From: Pilaira anomala
Lineage: Eukaryota; Mucoromycota; Mucoromycetes; Mucorales; Mucoraceae
Length of the DNA stretch: 64,000 nucleotides
Assembly: GCA_025716855.1 (NCBI GenBank)
Contig: JAIXMQ010000001.1
Coordinates: 62,001 to 126,000, forward strand
Direction: 5' to 3'
Numbering within the stretch: the first letter of the stretch is position 1; each line of letters opens with the position of its first letter. The position numbers were made by a program, and so were the translations under genes. Shown here piece after piece: positions 49,311-60,347 of this stretch. The notes below the pieces were generated by a model. It saw only the letters and a list, made by a program, of their open reading frames with translations. It ran no database searches and was not told the DNA's origin.

Positions 49311-50848
49311 CTGGATTACCCATTGTTTTTGGGACTCGGTTTGAAAATTGGAATATTTATGTATTATTTTTAAAAAAAAAACTATCGCATCTGCTCTTCA
49401 GCTAAGCAACGAGAAAAAAAAGATACAGAATGTCTTATCCATCCTCTACAATCACTCAAAGTTACTTTAGAACATGATTCTAATATTCTTGGTGTGAGAG
49501 TATCCTTGCCATCGATAGGAGATCTTTTAATACCTGCCTTAACCTTAGACCAAAACTCTTCGATAGGATTCAAAAATGGGAAGTATGGTGGCAAGTAAAC
49601 ACACTTTTAACCCCTACTGACAATATAATCATTCATAACCTTACCTCTTGGTCCATGGATTGGAGCATTATACATTACTAGGTAAAAACCTTGCATCTTA
49701 TTTTTATCCAAAACATCCATGACGTTGCAAAGGTAAGCTAAGTAATGGCTGGTATTGGTACCTTTCGTGATTTTGACAGCCTTTCCGTCGAGCTTTCTCT
49801 TTTTAGCATTAGTCGCCGAAGTGGGTTTTCTTAACGATATATCTATAACTCCAGCAGAAGATATAGCTCCTAAAATTGTTATGGATGTACCTCTGTTCGT
49901 AGGTACAATGGTCTTAGCAGGCTTTCCTTTTGCAGACCATCCTCTATTTCTCACTATATGTAAATTGAAGCCTGCTCTATCTAAAAACACACAGTTGCGC
50001 TCATAACCCATATCCTTGTCAGCAATAAATGTTTCGACACGTTCTCTTCGTTGTCGTATAGTGTCTTCATCGTTACGCTTGGCTGCTATTTTTTCTAATC
50101 GCTTTAAGGATAGCGCACAATGGGTCTTCATATGGCGCTGAAGTCCAGATTTACTAATTACTAAATCCTTAAATTCTTTTACTAGCTCGTCTTTTATGTG
50201 CTCAATAGTTGCTGTAGCAAACTTTTCAATATAGTTGATAATAAAGTCTGTATGTTCCTGTTTTAAGGATGACATACTACCTTCAGCTGGCCCTCTCTTC
50301 TTACGAACTACCCCTACCAGATGAGAACCATTGGCTTTTAGACCTATATGCTGAGCTTCTTGATATGCCAAAACAGTTGGCTGCTTCCACAGTACTTACA
50401 CCTTCGGTAAGCTGCTCAAGAAAACCTACAATTTGAAGATCGCTGTAGCTTCTGTAAGCGAGCTTTTTTTTTCCAATTCTTTTTTTATGATCTCCAGTAG
50501 GTCTGGTTTTTTTTCTTGCGAACTGTTTTCGTCTTCCTCTTCTTGTTCAGATTCAAATTGTTCCGTCTCAGCTGTAATGCCAACGGTTTCGTTCACTTCC
50601 TCATCTAATTCCATTGCGCTTATACCATCGTACTCAATTCTCATCATCGACATAAGACTAACATATACTTTCGTTGTTCGGTCTTCTAAACAGAGTTCAG
50701 ACATATCGATATCAAAAGTGGACATATTTATTTTTAATATAAAAAGATAAAAGATAGTTCAAAAAATAATTCTGATTTTGTTCAAACAACTCTGACATTT
50801 AGTCCCAAAAAATTTCAAATCGTGTCCCAAAAACAGTGGGAAATCCAG
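49311..50848 (-). mobile_element. Tc1/mariner (IS630-type) DNA transposon, inactive copy
   Basis: A 1538-bp element with about 40-nt imperfect terminal inverted repeats (outer end CTGGATT[A/T]CCCA, then TGTTTTTGGGAC) flanked by TA on both sides (49309-49310 and 50849-50850), the target duplication of this superfamily. It encodes a minus-strand DDE_3-type transposase in pieces. It sits four bases from a splice donor of the broken host gene. Confidence 0.9.
49382..50725 (-). pseudogene. Mariner-type transposase, degenerate
   Basis: An acidic N-terminal part (50426-50725) is followed out of frame by a helix-turn-helix (FLEQLTEGVSTVEAAN; GISRSSAYRS), then a long frame to 49607 and, after an in-frame TAA, the last part to 49382. 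Catalytic positions: first Asp in CVFLDRAGFN is kept, but its neighbour E is R; the second Asp is lost (VMYNAPIH where family members have DN); the last Glu is kept in PFLNPIEEFWS. With at least one stop and two frame changes it cannot make an active enzyme. Confidence 0.88.
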
Positions 50849-50972
50849 TAACTCATCTGTTCAAAAATAGCCTATTTCAAAAGGAGTCTTAAAACACTGA
50901 ATGTCAAGAAACGCCAACATGCTTTGAAGCAAATCATCCTTTTTATCTCTAATTTTCATAGTAATTTGAATA

Positions 50973-53323
50973 GGGATTCGAAAGTACATCCTTATCGCAC
51001 AGCAATTAGAATTACCAATTTCTCTTTTTCAAGTTTCGTGCGAATGAATAAGAAACTGATTGTCGAAGAACTAGCAACTAATAGGTCTGGGCCTTGAGCA
51101 GCTTAAATCAACCTGGGGAGACCGATTCGGAAAAATTGCTAAACAGTCGTTGAAAGAAAGCGAGGTTATGCTCGATTTTGATCAAATCGATCGGAAAGAT
51201 CTTATTGACGAAGGAATTCGGGCCACCGCCTCCATTGCGGAACAAAAAATCAGGCAAAAAAAGAAGTAAAGCGACGTATGCAACTTTGACACTGAGACGG
51301 ATTTGGTTGCTTCTCAAATACGCAAGAGACAGCTAGAAACAAGTCAATCAGAATAAAAGGCTGAAAGAAGAAAGGTAATAAAAGATCAAGTATTTAGGGT
51401 AAAGCACACATATCTTTTCTTAGATTTGGTATGACAATAAGGAGAAAACCAAAAGCCCCGCCAGCAGCACTTACTTCTCAGATAAGAGAACAAAAGACAG
51501 TGATCTTGTGGAGGAATTGCCCAGTACGAAGTTTACCAAAAAGTTCCTTTGGTATTTGTCATTATGTGAGATGGGTATCATCACCACTGATAAGGTGGAG
51601 ATGAATACAACAAATTATACCATCAAAACCATTTAGAAAATGAAGCCCACAGCAAGATAAAAACGGGCACTATCAAACATACAAACTTAGATATAAGGTT
51701 AAGATTATCAGGTTTATTCAGCAGTGTTGATTACGAACCACAGCATATATCAGTTGGATATATAGCTGAACAAGCTATCTTTTCTCCCTTAACAACGCAG
51801 AATATCAACATACTTACGTCTGAAATGCAGAGTAACGAATTGCTACGACTTGATCGCAACTATACAACAATGAAATAACTAGCGATCAACCATATTCTAA
51901 CTGAGGTATACTTAAAACATTCAACATCCAAGTACAGAGAAGATAGTGAACTTTCACTGCTCATTGACTCCATTAGTTGTCTATTTTCATCATTATGGCC
52001 GTCGCATAGTACCGTGCGCTTGACATGGTGGATTTATTTGCAGCGCAACTTTATTCCTTACTAATGAAATCTTTAGGGATAAAGCCTCTTTAACAGCAAG
52101 TGCCAACTCACCAAGTAGTATATCATTTTGACCAGATATAATTCTCAGCACCAAATTATCAAACGGTCAAGAATATGAAATTGGAAACGGATAAGTTAAG
52201 GCCCCTTCTGTAAAAAAATGTATAGTCGATGAAACAAAAGTAAGAGTCCTTGAGACTGCAAAACGACAATTACACAAAAGAATGAGAATATCAAGTGCTC
52301 ATAACACGTTAGTGACTTTCGGTATCTTTATACATGGTATGTAGCAAATAAGTGTTTCATTGAATAAGCTTTGTTTTTTATTTCTTAATTTATCATTGCC
52401 AATACAGCATTCTGTCTTATAGGTTTCTCCTTTGAGGTTTACATCGTTCGCTACGTCGATGGCTATTATCCATATGAGAAACTTACTTGGGGAGAACTAC
52501 CTCGGTTCAATAAAGTTAATGGCGTCTTGACACATGCACTCCGTTCGATGCTAACTTCAAAGGTAAATATTTAATAAGTTACTCATGGGATACCGTGGTG
52601 TTTATCTAAGTTTGTATGTTTGATAGTGCCCGTTTTTATCTTGCTGTGGGCTTCATTTTCTAAATGGTTTTGATGGTATAATTTGTTGTATTCATCTCCA
52701 CCTTATCAGTGGTGATGATACCCATCTCACATAATGACAAATACCAAAGGAACTTTTTGGTAAACTTCGTACTGGGCAATTCCTCCACAAGATCACTGTC
52801 TTTTGTTCTCTTATCTGAGAAGTAAGTGCTGCTGGCGGGGCTTTTGGTTTTCTCCTTATTGTCATACCAAATCTAAGAAAAGATATGTGTGCTTTACCCT
52901 AAATACTTGATCTTTTATTACCTTTCTTCTTTCAGCCTTTTATTCTGATTGACTTGTTTCTAGCTGTCTCTTGCGTATTTGAGAAGCAACCAAATCCGTC
53001 TCAGTGTCAAAGTTGCATACGTCGCTTTACTTCTTTTTTTGCCTGATTTTTTGTTCCGCAATGGAGGCGGTGGCCCGAATTCCTTCGTCAATAAGATCTT
53101 TCCGATCGATTTGATCAAAATCGAGCATAACCTCGCTTTCTTTCAACGACTGTTTAGCAATTTTTCCGAATCGGTCTCCCCAGGTTGATTTAAGCTGCTC
53201 AAGGCCCAGACCTATTAGTTGCTAGTTCTTCGACAATCAGTTTCTTATTCATTCGCACGAAACTTGAAAAAGAGAAATTGGTAATTCTAATTGCTGTGCG
53301 ATAAAGATGTACTTTTGAATCCC
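50973..53323. mobile_element. TA-flanked foldback element with 721-bp inverted arms
   Basis: The left arm 50973-51693 and right arm 52603-53323 are near-identical inverted copies of equal length around a 909-bp centre. Outer ends GGGATTC...GAATCCC are flanked by TA (50971-50972, 53324-53325). Each arm carries a coding remnant reading inward: MNKKLIVEELATN, then one base out of frame LEQLKSTWGDRFGKIAKQSL and DFDQIDRKDLIDEGIRAT to a stop. The centre holds another plus-strand remnant with an intron (RQLHKRMRISSAHNTLV; FSFEVYIVRYVDGYYPYEKL; LPRFNKVNGVLTHALRSML). No transposase was recognised, so mobilisation in trans by a mariner-like enzyme is an inference. Confidence 0.85.
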
Positions 53324-53640
53324 TATATATTGATGTCTTTGGATAAGGTTTGGTGGTCTTTAAAAATGTAAAGGGAAGAAGCACAAAGATTCTACTTGAA
53401 AATAAAAAAAAAAAAAGTTGTTGATTAAATCCAGTGACGGGTACTTCTAGAAACACCTTTCCATAGTACCATCTAGCTCAGCTACCTCTACAGCATTATC
53501 TTTTTCTCCACTTGGTAATAAGCACGCTGTTAAAATTAAACTGAGTTTGTTGTCCACGGGTGTCTGTATTCAGAATCGTGTATCGTTTCAAAAACCATCA
53601 CGAAACCAATAAATATACTCTTCAACAAGATGAACCATAA

Positions 53641-54302
53641 TTTATATATAACGCAGAATAGTGAAATAAACATGATGAAGTCATTAAATAGACTCTTAAA
53701 GATGGACATAGTTTAAATATTAACGCAAATGGTAAATAAAACAACTATTTATTAGAATTTGTTAAATAAGCGAAATATATATTGGAGAGCTGTAAATACC
53801 TGGTACTACAATCGTTGTAAGTAATTCTTGAACATATTCATATCTCTTCTCCCTCAAAAGAGGGAGTCAAAAATATAATTTTTCAAGTTAGTAAGCAGTT
53901 TATAATAAATCCTCATCTTAAGCACGGGTCTTAATCTGAAAAATGGGCAGAAGAGACTCCCCATTAAACACAAAAAGACCACAACTCCGCGTGTCTCGCT
54001 GGAAGCTCCTTACCCAAAGGCATCGTGGGCCGGTTGGCATTCCTCGTATGGATCATAACAGAGCGTGCTATACCTAGTTTTAATCTTGTCTTTTTATTTG
54101 CTCATACAAAGAGGGAAAGAAGAGACTCTAAACAATAATAAGCAAGTAAAAAAATTGAAAAAAGATGGGAAAAGACGTGGGTTTAATTAACGACATACCT
54201 GTTGTATCATTTAAAGAAAAAAGAAGTATTCCCACCAAAGACACTATATACTGGCTGATGTGAAGTGATGCGTTGCTAATACGATCAAAGATTTTTTTCA
54301 TT
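53641..54302. other. Intergenic or decayed DNA between transposon remnants
   Basis: About 660 bp. Contains an imperfect CTCCCTC...GAGGGAG hairpin near 53850 and a more GC-rich patch (about 53960-54070) unlike its surroundings; I could not fold or match it to a known RNA. Confidence 0.35.
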
Positions 54303-55450
54303 CTATCTGACAGAAGAAGGATCGTTATTTATAACAGTCTTCAGCTTGGACCAAAACTCTTCGATCGGATTTAAAAAAGGAGAATAAGGTGGCAGAAAGA
54401 GAAGTTTATAACCACGTTGTCCAACCCAATCTTCAATAAGTGCAGCCTTGTGAATGGATGCATTGTCAAGAACTAGATATTTGTAGCTCATGTTAGCCGC
54501 ATCCAGTGTCGTGAGGACCTACTCTATGTGATCAAGGAAGTCACTGTTGGTAGTACCTTTCCTCTCGGGGGTCTGAGATTTCTCACCAGTTCGAGTTCGT
54601 TTTCCATTCTTAGCGCTAAGTACAACTTCTTTTCTGGATAATGTGATTAAACCACTTTTACAAATAGCATCCAAGATGCTAACATTTGCTCCCTTCATTT
54701 GAACATCAATTTTGCAAGGTGTTCCAGTCTCAGACAATCCATATGAGCAATGCATACTCCTGTTAAAGCCAGCTTCATGCAAGAATACACATTCATTCAT
54801 AAAGTCTATGTTCTGGCTAACCCAGTATGTACCGCATCTCGTCATTTGGCAACAGTTTCATCCATGTTCCTGCCATAATATTTAGGAATGATACGCTTGT
54901 ATGTTAGGCGACGCTTCTTCTTCATGTGATTCTCCACTGATCTGGGGGTGATCATCTGTATATCTCTAAATTCTTTTGACAGGTGGTCTGTAACAGCTTC
55001 AACTGTCAATGTTAGCTCATTAGCCAACAGCTCAAAGATAAATACAGTATGTTCGTCTTTGAGTATTATGGGTCGTCCCTTTCCTTGATTCCACTGTTTG
55101 ACTTTACGAATAGCTGTTGACTTGGAGAGCCCTACCTTTCTACCCGCTTCACTGATAGACATATTCTCAAACTCTTGCAACAAGTTAATCAAATTGACTG
55201 CCTTTGTTTGGTTCTTGGTAATGTATGATCCCCTTTCCTTCTTCACTACATCAAGGGAGGGCTCCTTGGAGTGAAGTTTGGTCTTCCTCTTAGTTTCTTT
55301 TTGTGCTGCATTTACTGCTGCAGTTTCTTCCCAGTTCATATATGATTGTATCATCACAGGTACTGTCTCACTGTCAAAATTGTATTCTCCGTTCATGTTA
55401 AGCAATATGAAAAAATTCAAGAGAAAAAAAAGAAGAGAGAATTTGGCCAA
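54303..55450 (-). pseudogene. Second Tc1/mariner-type transposase, degenerate
   Basis: From an ATG near 55395 a basic N-terminus leads to a helix-turn-helix (ISEAGRKVGLSKSTAIRKV) and the KGRP linker to a stop at 54842. After a frame change it continues from 54845 (CVFLHEAGFNRS, where the catalytic Asp is His) to an in-frame TAG at about 54519, then YLVLDNASIHKAALIEDWVG (Asp kept) and PPYSPFLNPIEEFWSKLK (Glu kept) to 54303. It differs from the 49-kb copy in sequence, so it belongs to a distinct family. Terminal repeats were not resolved; the right side (55460-55540) has repeated GTGACC/GTGGCCCATTTTC motifs. Confidence 0.85.
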
Positions 55451-55454
55451 TCCT

Positions 55455-55545
55455 CATTACATTTTTGTACTGGTGACCTATTTTCGTACTAAGTGGCCCA
55501 TTTTCAAAATCGGTGATCCATTTTCATTTCAAACTGGCCATTTTT
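55455..55545. repeat. Subterminal repeats of the second mariner element
   Basis: Three to four imperfect copies of a GG(T)GAYCYATTTTC-like motif (CTGGTGACCTATTTTCG, GTGGCCCATTTTC, GGTGATCCATTTTC, CTGGCCATTTTT) spaced about 20-25 nt, outside the transposase start; a likely transposase-binding or terminal region. Confidence 0.5.
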
Positions 55546-55771
55546 TTTTTTTTTTTGAGCCAACCTTTTTTCGTCGACTGTAAATAATAATAAATGAGCA
55601 ATAAAGAATGCAACAATCGGTACATGAAAAAAAAATTATGCTGTATTTTTTTTCGATACAAAGTGGTGTCAGTCTTCAAAACCCCCTATTCGATTTCCTT
55701 GTTTGCCAGGATACTCCTTTTAAAAAAAACTTGTTCGTAATATGATAAACATAATTTATCAAAAGAAGTAA

Positions 55772-55802
<31 letters not shown>

Positions 55803-55995
55803 GAAATATGATGAGTATATAGAATCTTAAATAAAAATAAATAAATAAAAAAAAAACGAGAATCTTTCCCCTCATTTTTAACCCCAGAGAGTTTTCCCAT
55901 ATTTCCCAAGCGAGTGTTTTTTTTTGCAAGAGAATAGTTTCATCTCTCATTCATTTCAGTTTAAACCCTTTCTATCTCTTAAAAGATAACAAACA

Positions 55996-58900
55996 ATGTA
56001 TAATACGAATTCTTCAAGGAATCCTTGGGGTGAAATAAATGAAAGATATGACCAGGATACAACTATTGACGAGCTAAAAAAATCGATACGAGAACAAAAG
56101 ATTTTGTTAGATGCTTTTGGTGAAGATTCATTCAGTTATGCTCATCACCAATACGATAATACTACCAACATAAACGAACTGAAGCAGCGTATTATATCTT
56201 TAACTCAGGAAATGTACGATAAACAACAGATGGCTGCATCTACTGGACGTTCGACTTTAAGTCCTGCACAATGGTGGGCTCGTTATCAGCTCAATTTACG
56301 TCAACTGGAAGATATAGCAGACCAAAGACACGCATTATTAAAAGAAATAGATTACTTAGTTGGAACAAGTATTAAGAATCTGCAAGAGGAATTAAAGGAG
56401 GAGACAGAAAAGTTAAATATGGCTAAAGTGAAAGCGAATCAGGTGAAACGCGCTGCTTATTCCTCGCATTCCATTAATTATGACCAACCTGGTATGACAG
56501 AATCTGAGCGTATTCGTGCAAAGGCACAAGCCATGGTTGCTGCCCGTCTCGGTAAAAGCAACAGCTCCACAACTTCATCCTACGGTGATCGTACAGAAGA
56601 TGAAAATACAAGATCGTCTAATATCCATCGATTAATTGATGGTGTGAAACAAATACAACGAGAAGTAGAATCTATTGTAGAAATTGATTTAACAAGTGTA
56701 GATAAAGATTTAGATGCAGGAACGAAACAATTAAAAGATAGACAAATGTTTGAGCAAGGTTTATATGTTGATGATGAAGTAGCTCGCTTTATTGATAATT
56801 TGGATCGTACCTTGATCACTACTTCTGAAAAAAGATCGTATAATACAAGTAAGAGGTCCCAGCCACCTCCACCTCCACCATTGTACACTAAAGCATCGTC
56901 CCTTTACTCACATTCACCACCTCCGATACCCACTTCTCAAAGACCAGGCACTCCTCGATCTGAAGCTGATATTAAAGCAGAAGCACATAAGCGAATTGAG
57001 CAACGTAAATTACTGTTTACGAAAGATGTGAATAAACCAATTGCCTTGGAAGATAAAGTACACTCAACAGAAGAAAGCAATATTAGTGAGGAAGAAAGAG
57101 CAGCACAGGAAAAAATGAGGCAAGCTGAAATAAATGCCCGTGCTCGATTAGATGCTATGCGTGAAAAAAGAAATAAATTGAGAAAAGAAGCTGCTGAAGC
57201 AGAAGAAAAGAAACGGAAAGCTGCTGCTGAAGCTAGTGCTGCTGCTGAGGCAGAAATGCTTGCTGAAAAAAAAAGAAAGCAAAAAGAGGAAGAAGAGCGT
57301 GCATTAAAGATAAGAAAGGCACAAGAGGAATATGCAGAGCAACAACGTATATTAAGAGAAGCTGAAATGGAAAGATTACGGTTGGAACGTGAAGAAAAAG
57401 AAAAAAGAGAGGCAGAGGAGCGTAAGAAACGTGATGAAGAAGAACGTCTTGCCGAAGAAATTCGTCAAAAGAAAGCTCGTAGAGCTGCAGAACAAGCTGC
57501 TCAAGAAAAACGTTTACGAATAATGGAAATTGAACGTCGTGAAAAGGAGATCGAAGCCGCAAGATTAGAAGAGATCAATAGACGTAAATTATGGGAGGAA
57601 GCTGAAAATAAAAAACGTCTTGAGGAAGAGAGGATAATTCGAGAAAAGGAGGAAGAAGCTGCAAGAATTCGTCAACGTCTTGATGAAGAAGATGCTAAAG
57701 CAGAAGAGCAACGCCGTCGTAATGAAGAAGAAAGACAGCGTCTGGAAGAAGAGGCTATAGCTCGTAAAAAAGCAGAAGAAATAAGAATTGAAGCGGAAAA
57801 GAGGAGGAAAGAACAAGAAGCTGAGATGATGCTACAAGAGGAAAAGAGACGAGAAGAAGAAATGAAGCGTCAGCAAGAAGAACAAGAATTGGCTGCTGCT
57901 CGATATGCAGCCGAAGCTAAAGCGGTGGCAATAACAGCTTCAGCTAATGAGGTATTTTCCTCTTCACCTATCAGCACACATCTTTCTATTCAAAATAGCA
58001 CCACTGCAGGTACAAGTGGCTATGGTGTTGATGTTGAAGATGAAGTTAATTTCAGTATTAGTAAGTCTTTTTATACTTGATATAAACTTATTCTAATACT
58101 TATTTTAAAATTATAGCGTATCGTGTCAAAACTCTGTATGAGTACCAAGGAGTCAGAGAAGACGATTTATCATTTTCAGCAAATGAAACTCTCAAAGCAC
58201 ATCCTTCAAAAGACAAAGGGAGTGACTGGTGGTATGGTACATCACTTTCAACTAATCAAGTTGGTTTTTTCCCTAGAACTTATGTTGAAGTGATTGAAGA
58301 AGGTAAAACCTATATAAATATATATCGTGATGTAAAATCTAAATACTAACTCAATATTTATTAATAGCCTTCCGTGTAAAGACACTATATGAGTTTGCTA
58401 AGAACCGACCTGACGATTTAGGATTCACAGAAAATGAAGTAATTGTTGTACAACCTTTTCAGGATGAAAATAGTGATTGGTGGTATGGTACAAATGAAGA
58501 TACCGGGGAAAGCGGGTATTTCCCAAAGACCTATGTAGAGAAAATTGATTCAGGTTAGTTTTTTTTTTTTTTTTTTTTTTGAAGACATAAAAATGTTAAT
58601 AGAAACTCAAAAAAAACCTATAGCTTCGGCCAATTATTGTATTTCACCTACATCTACATCTATGTCTATTGCAATTGGTGGAAGCTCATCGCATCAAAAT
58701 AGTGAATACCCTGGAGGCATCTTACTTACAGTTTCAGATCATGACTTGCCTCGAGGATTGTCAGCACCTAATACGCCAATAATGAAAAAAGCAAATTTAG
58801 GGGTAGATAAAGCGCAATTGACTAAACGTCGTAGAGCGGCTAGTTCGGTCAGTACGGCTCATAACAGTCATATCAGTACACCTCAGCTTATCTTACCACG

Positions 58901-60347
58901 CGCTGGAAGTGTGTCAGAGAACCTGGAACTTTTAACATGGGCAAGTACAATGGATCCATTAGAATTGGAAGCGATAGCACCTGAAGAACGTAAAAGACAG
59001 GAGGCTATATTTGAGTTAATTGCGACTGAAAGAAGCTATCTCAATGATCTTCAAATGATTATCAATGTCTTTTATGCAGACTCTGCAAAATATTTAACGC
59101 AAGATGAACGTGATGTAGTATTTAGTAACATCGATGATTTACTGATATGTAACACGGCACTTTTAAGTGATATGGAAACTAGACAAAACGAAAAGGCTAA
59201 TGTTGTAGATAAAATTGGTGATGTCTTTTTACGACATGTAGGTGTACTGTAAGAATATATGTATACAGTAACTAATATGCTTTATATTTTTTTAGGCAGA
59301 TAGCTTACAGTGTTATTCTACTTATTGTCGAAATCAATCCTATGCTACAAAGTTTTTACAAAAAAAGAGAGAGGACGATCAATGGTTTGAAGTGTTTTTG
59401 AAGGTAAATATGCATACACCCATTTTTTTTTCTTTGTCGACTCAAATTTTTTCTCCTAAAAATAGACTGCACAGACCAGAGCAGAATGTCGTTCTTTAGA
59501 TCTCTCACACTTCTTACTGGAACCAGTACAGCGTATTACGAGATACCCGCTCTTACTTCGTCAGGTAACGAAAATTCATCATGATTTATACTTGAAAAAA
59601 AAAAACTTACGTTTTTTTCTAATAGATTTTGAACAATACCCCAAAACGACATCCAGATCATGCACTTGTTCGTTCTGCCCTTTCAATAGCTCAAAAGGTT
59701 CTAGAAGACGTAAATGAAGAGACTAGAAGATTTGAAAATATTCAAAAGCTGTCTGAATTGTCTAGAATTCTGGATATGGAGTCAACTGATGTAGGTTTTC
59801 GTTTTTTTTTTAAAAAAAAAAGTAATAGGTATAGCTAACTCATACATCTTATTATAGAGATTAAATGCTCCTGGTAGAGAGTTTGTGATGGACGGTGCAT
59901 TGTTTAAATCAAAGAGTGGTCGTAAATTACATGGATTTTTGTTTAATGATATATTGGTTCTTGCTGAACCACTTAAAAGTTTAAATCAAAAAGGTTATCT
60001 CTATAGTCTTTATCGTGAGGTTGGTATAAAAAAAAAAATTTAACTATCCAATATGTTAATTCATTTATATATTTTTTTTTAGCCAATGCCTCTTGACAGA
60101 GTCAGCGTCCGTCAACAACAAACAATGACTTTAAAGCCTTCATTTAGTGGGAATAACTCTGGTAAAAAAAAGTGTTAGTGGAAAAAAAAAGGTAACACTT
60201 TACTTATATTATTTTATTATAGATGATTTATCATTTCAGATCGTATACGAGTCTCAAGTTATTGGGGTAAAAGCCTCATCAGCATCTCAGAAAAGACAAT
60301 GGATGAATCAAATTCAACACTATAGTGCACTTCAACAATATAAATAA
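55996..60347 (+). CDS. Coiled-coil, double SH3, RhoGEF (DH-PH) scaffold, intersectin-like
   Basis: Ten exons (55996-58060, 58117-58302, 58368-58553, 58585-59237, 59296-59403, 59466-59564, 59626-59790, 59858-60019, 60083-60161, 60223-60347) give 1275 residues in frame. The N-terminal half is a long Glu/Lys/Arg coiled coil (about residues 360-650). Then SH3-1 (YRVKTLYEYQGVREDDLSF, DWWYGTS, GFFPRTYVE), SH3-2 (FRVKTLYEFAKNRPDDLGF, DWWYGTN, GYFPKTYVE), a Ser/Thr-rich linker, DH (EAIFELIATERSYLNDLQM; LLEPVQRITRYPLLLRQ) and PH (REFVMDGALF, GRKLHGFLFNDILVL, QKRQWMNQIQ). The likely role is Rho-GTPase activation at endocytic or cortical actin sites. The order recalls intersectin without EH domains. Confidence 0.9.

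Larger units (their letters stand above)
48946..53640 (-). pseudogene. Host gene broken by two transposon insertions (family unknown)
   Basis: The minus strand outside the two insertions reads as one gene. The last exon, 48946-49215 (90 codons), includes LLVKSIDHPAYNRQRYSF and PLPKDLDHLLNNIYRPLSKK. Its intron donor is at 49305, four bases from the mariner insertion at 49309. Between the insertions (50849-50970) the frame gives ITMKIRDKKDDLLQSMLAFL and CFKTPFEIGYF, then an in-frame TGA, then TDELV. Beyond the second element (from 53326) the same frame resumes (IFKDHQTLSKDIN), then upstream LSLILTACLLPSGEKDNAVE. At least two further stops or frame changes exist. I do not recognise the protein; its upstream limit near 53640 is approximate. 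Confidence 0.65.

Noticed and set aside
50973..53323. LTR retrotransposon reading of the paired repeats
   Set aside because: The repeats are inverted, not direct, and no reverse transcriptase, integrase or primer-binding site is visible.
53960..54070. Possible structured RNA or tRNA in a GC-richer patch
   Set aside because: No cloverleaf, no B-box-like GGTTCGAATCC and no clear covarying helices could be seen by eye.
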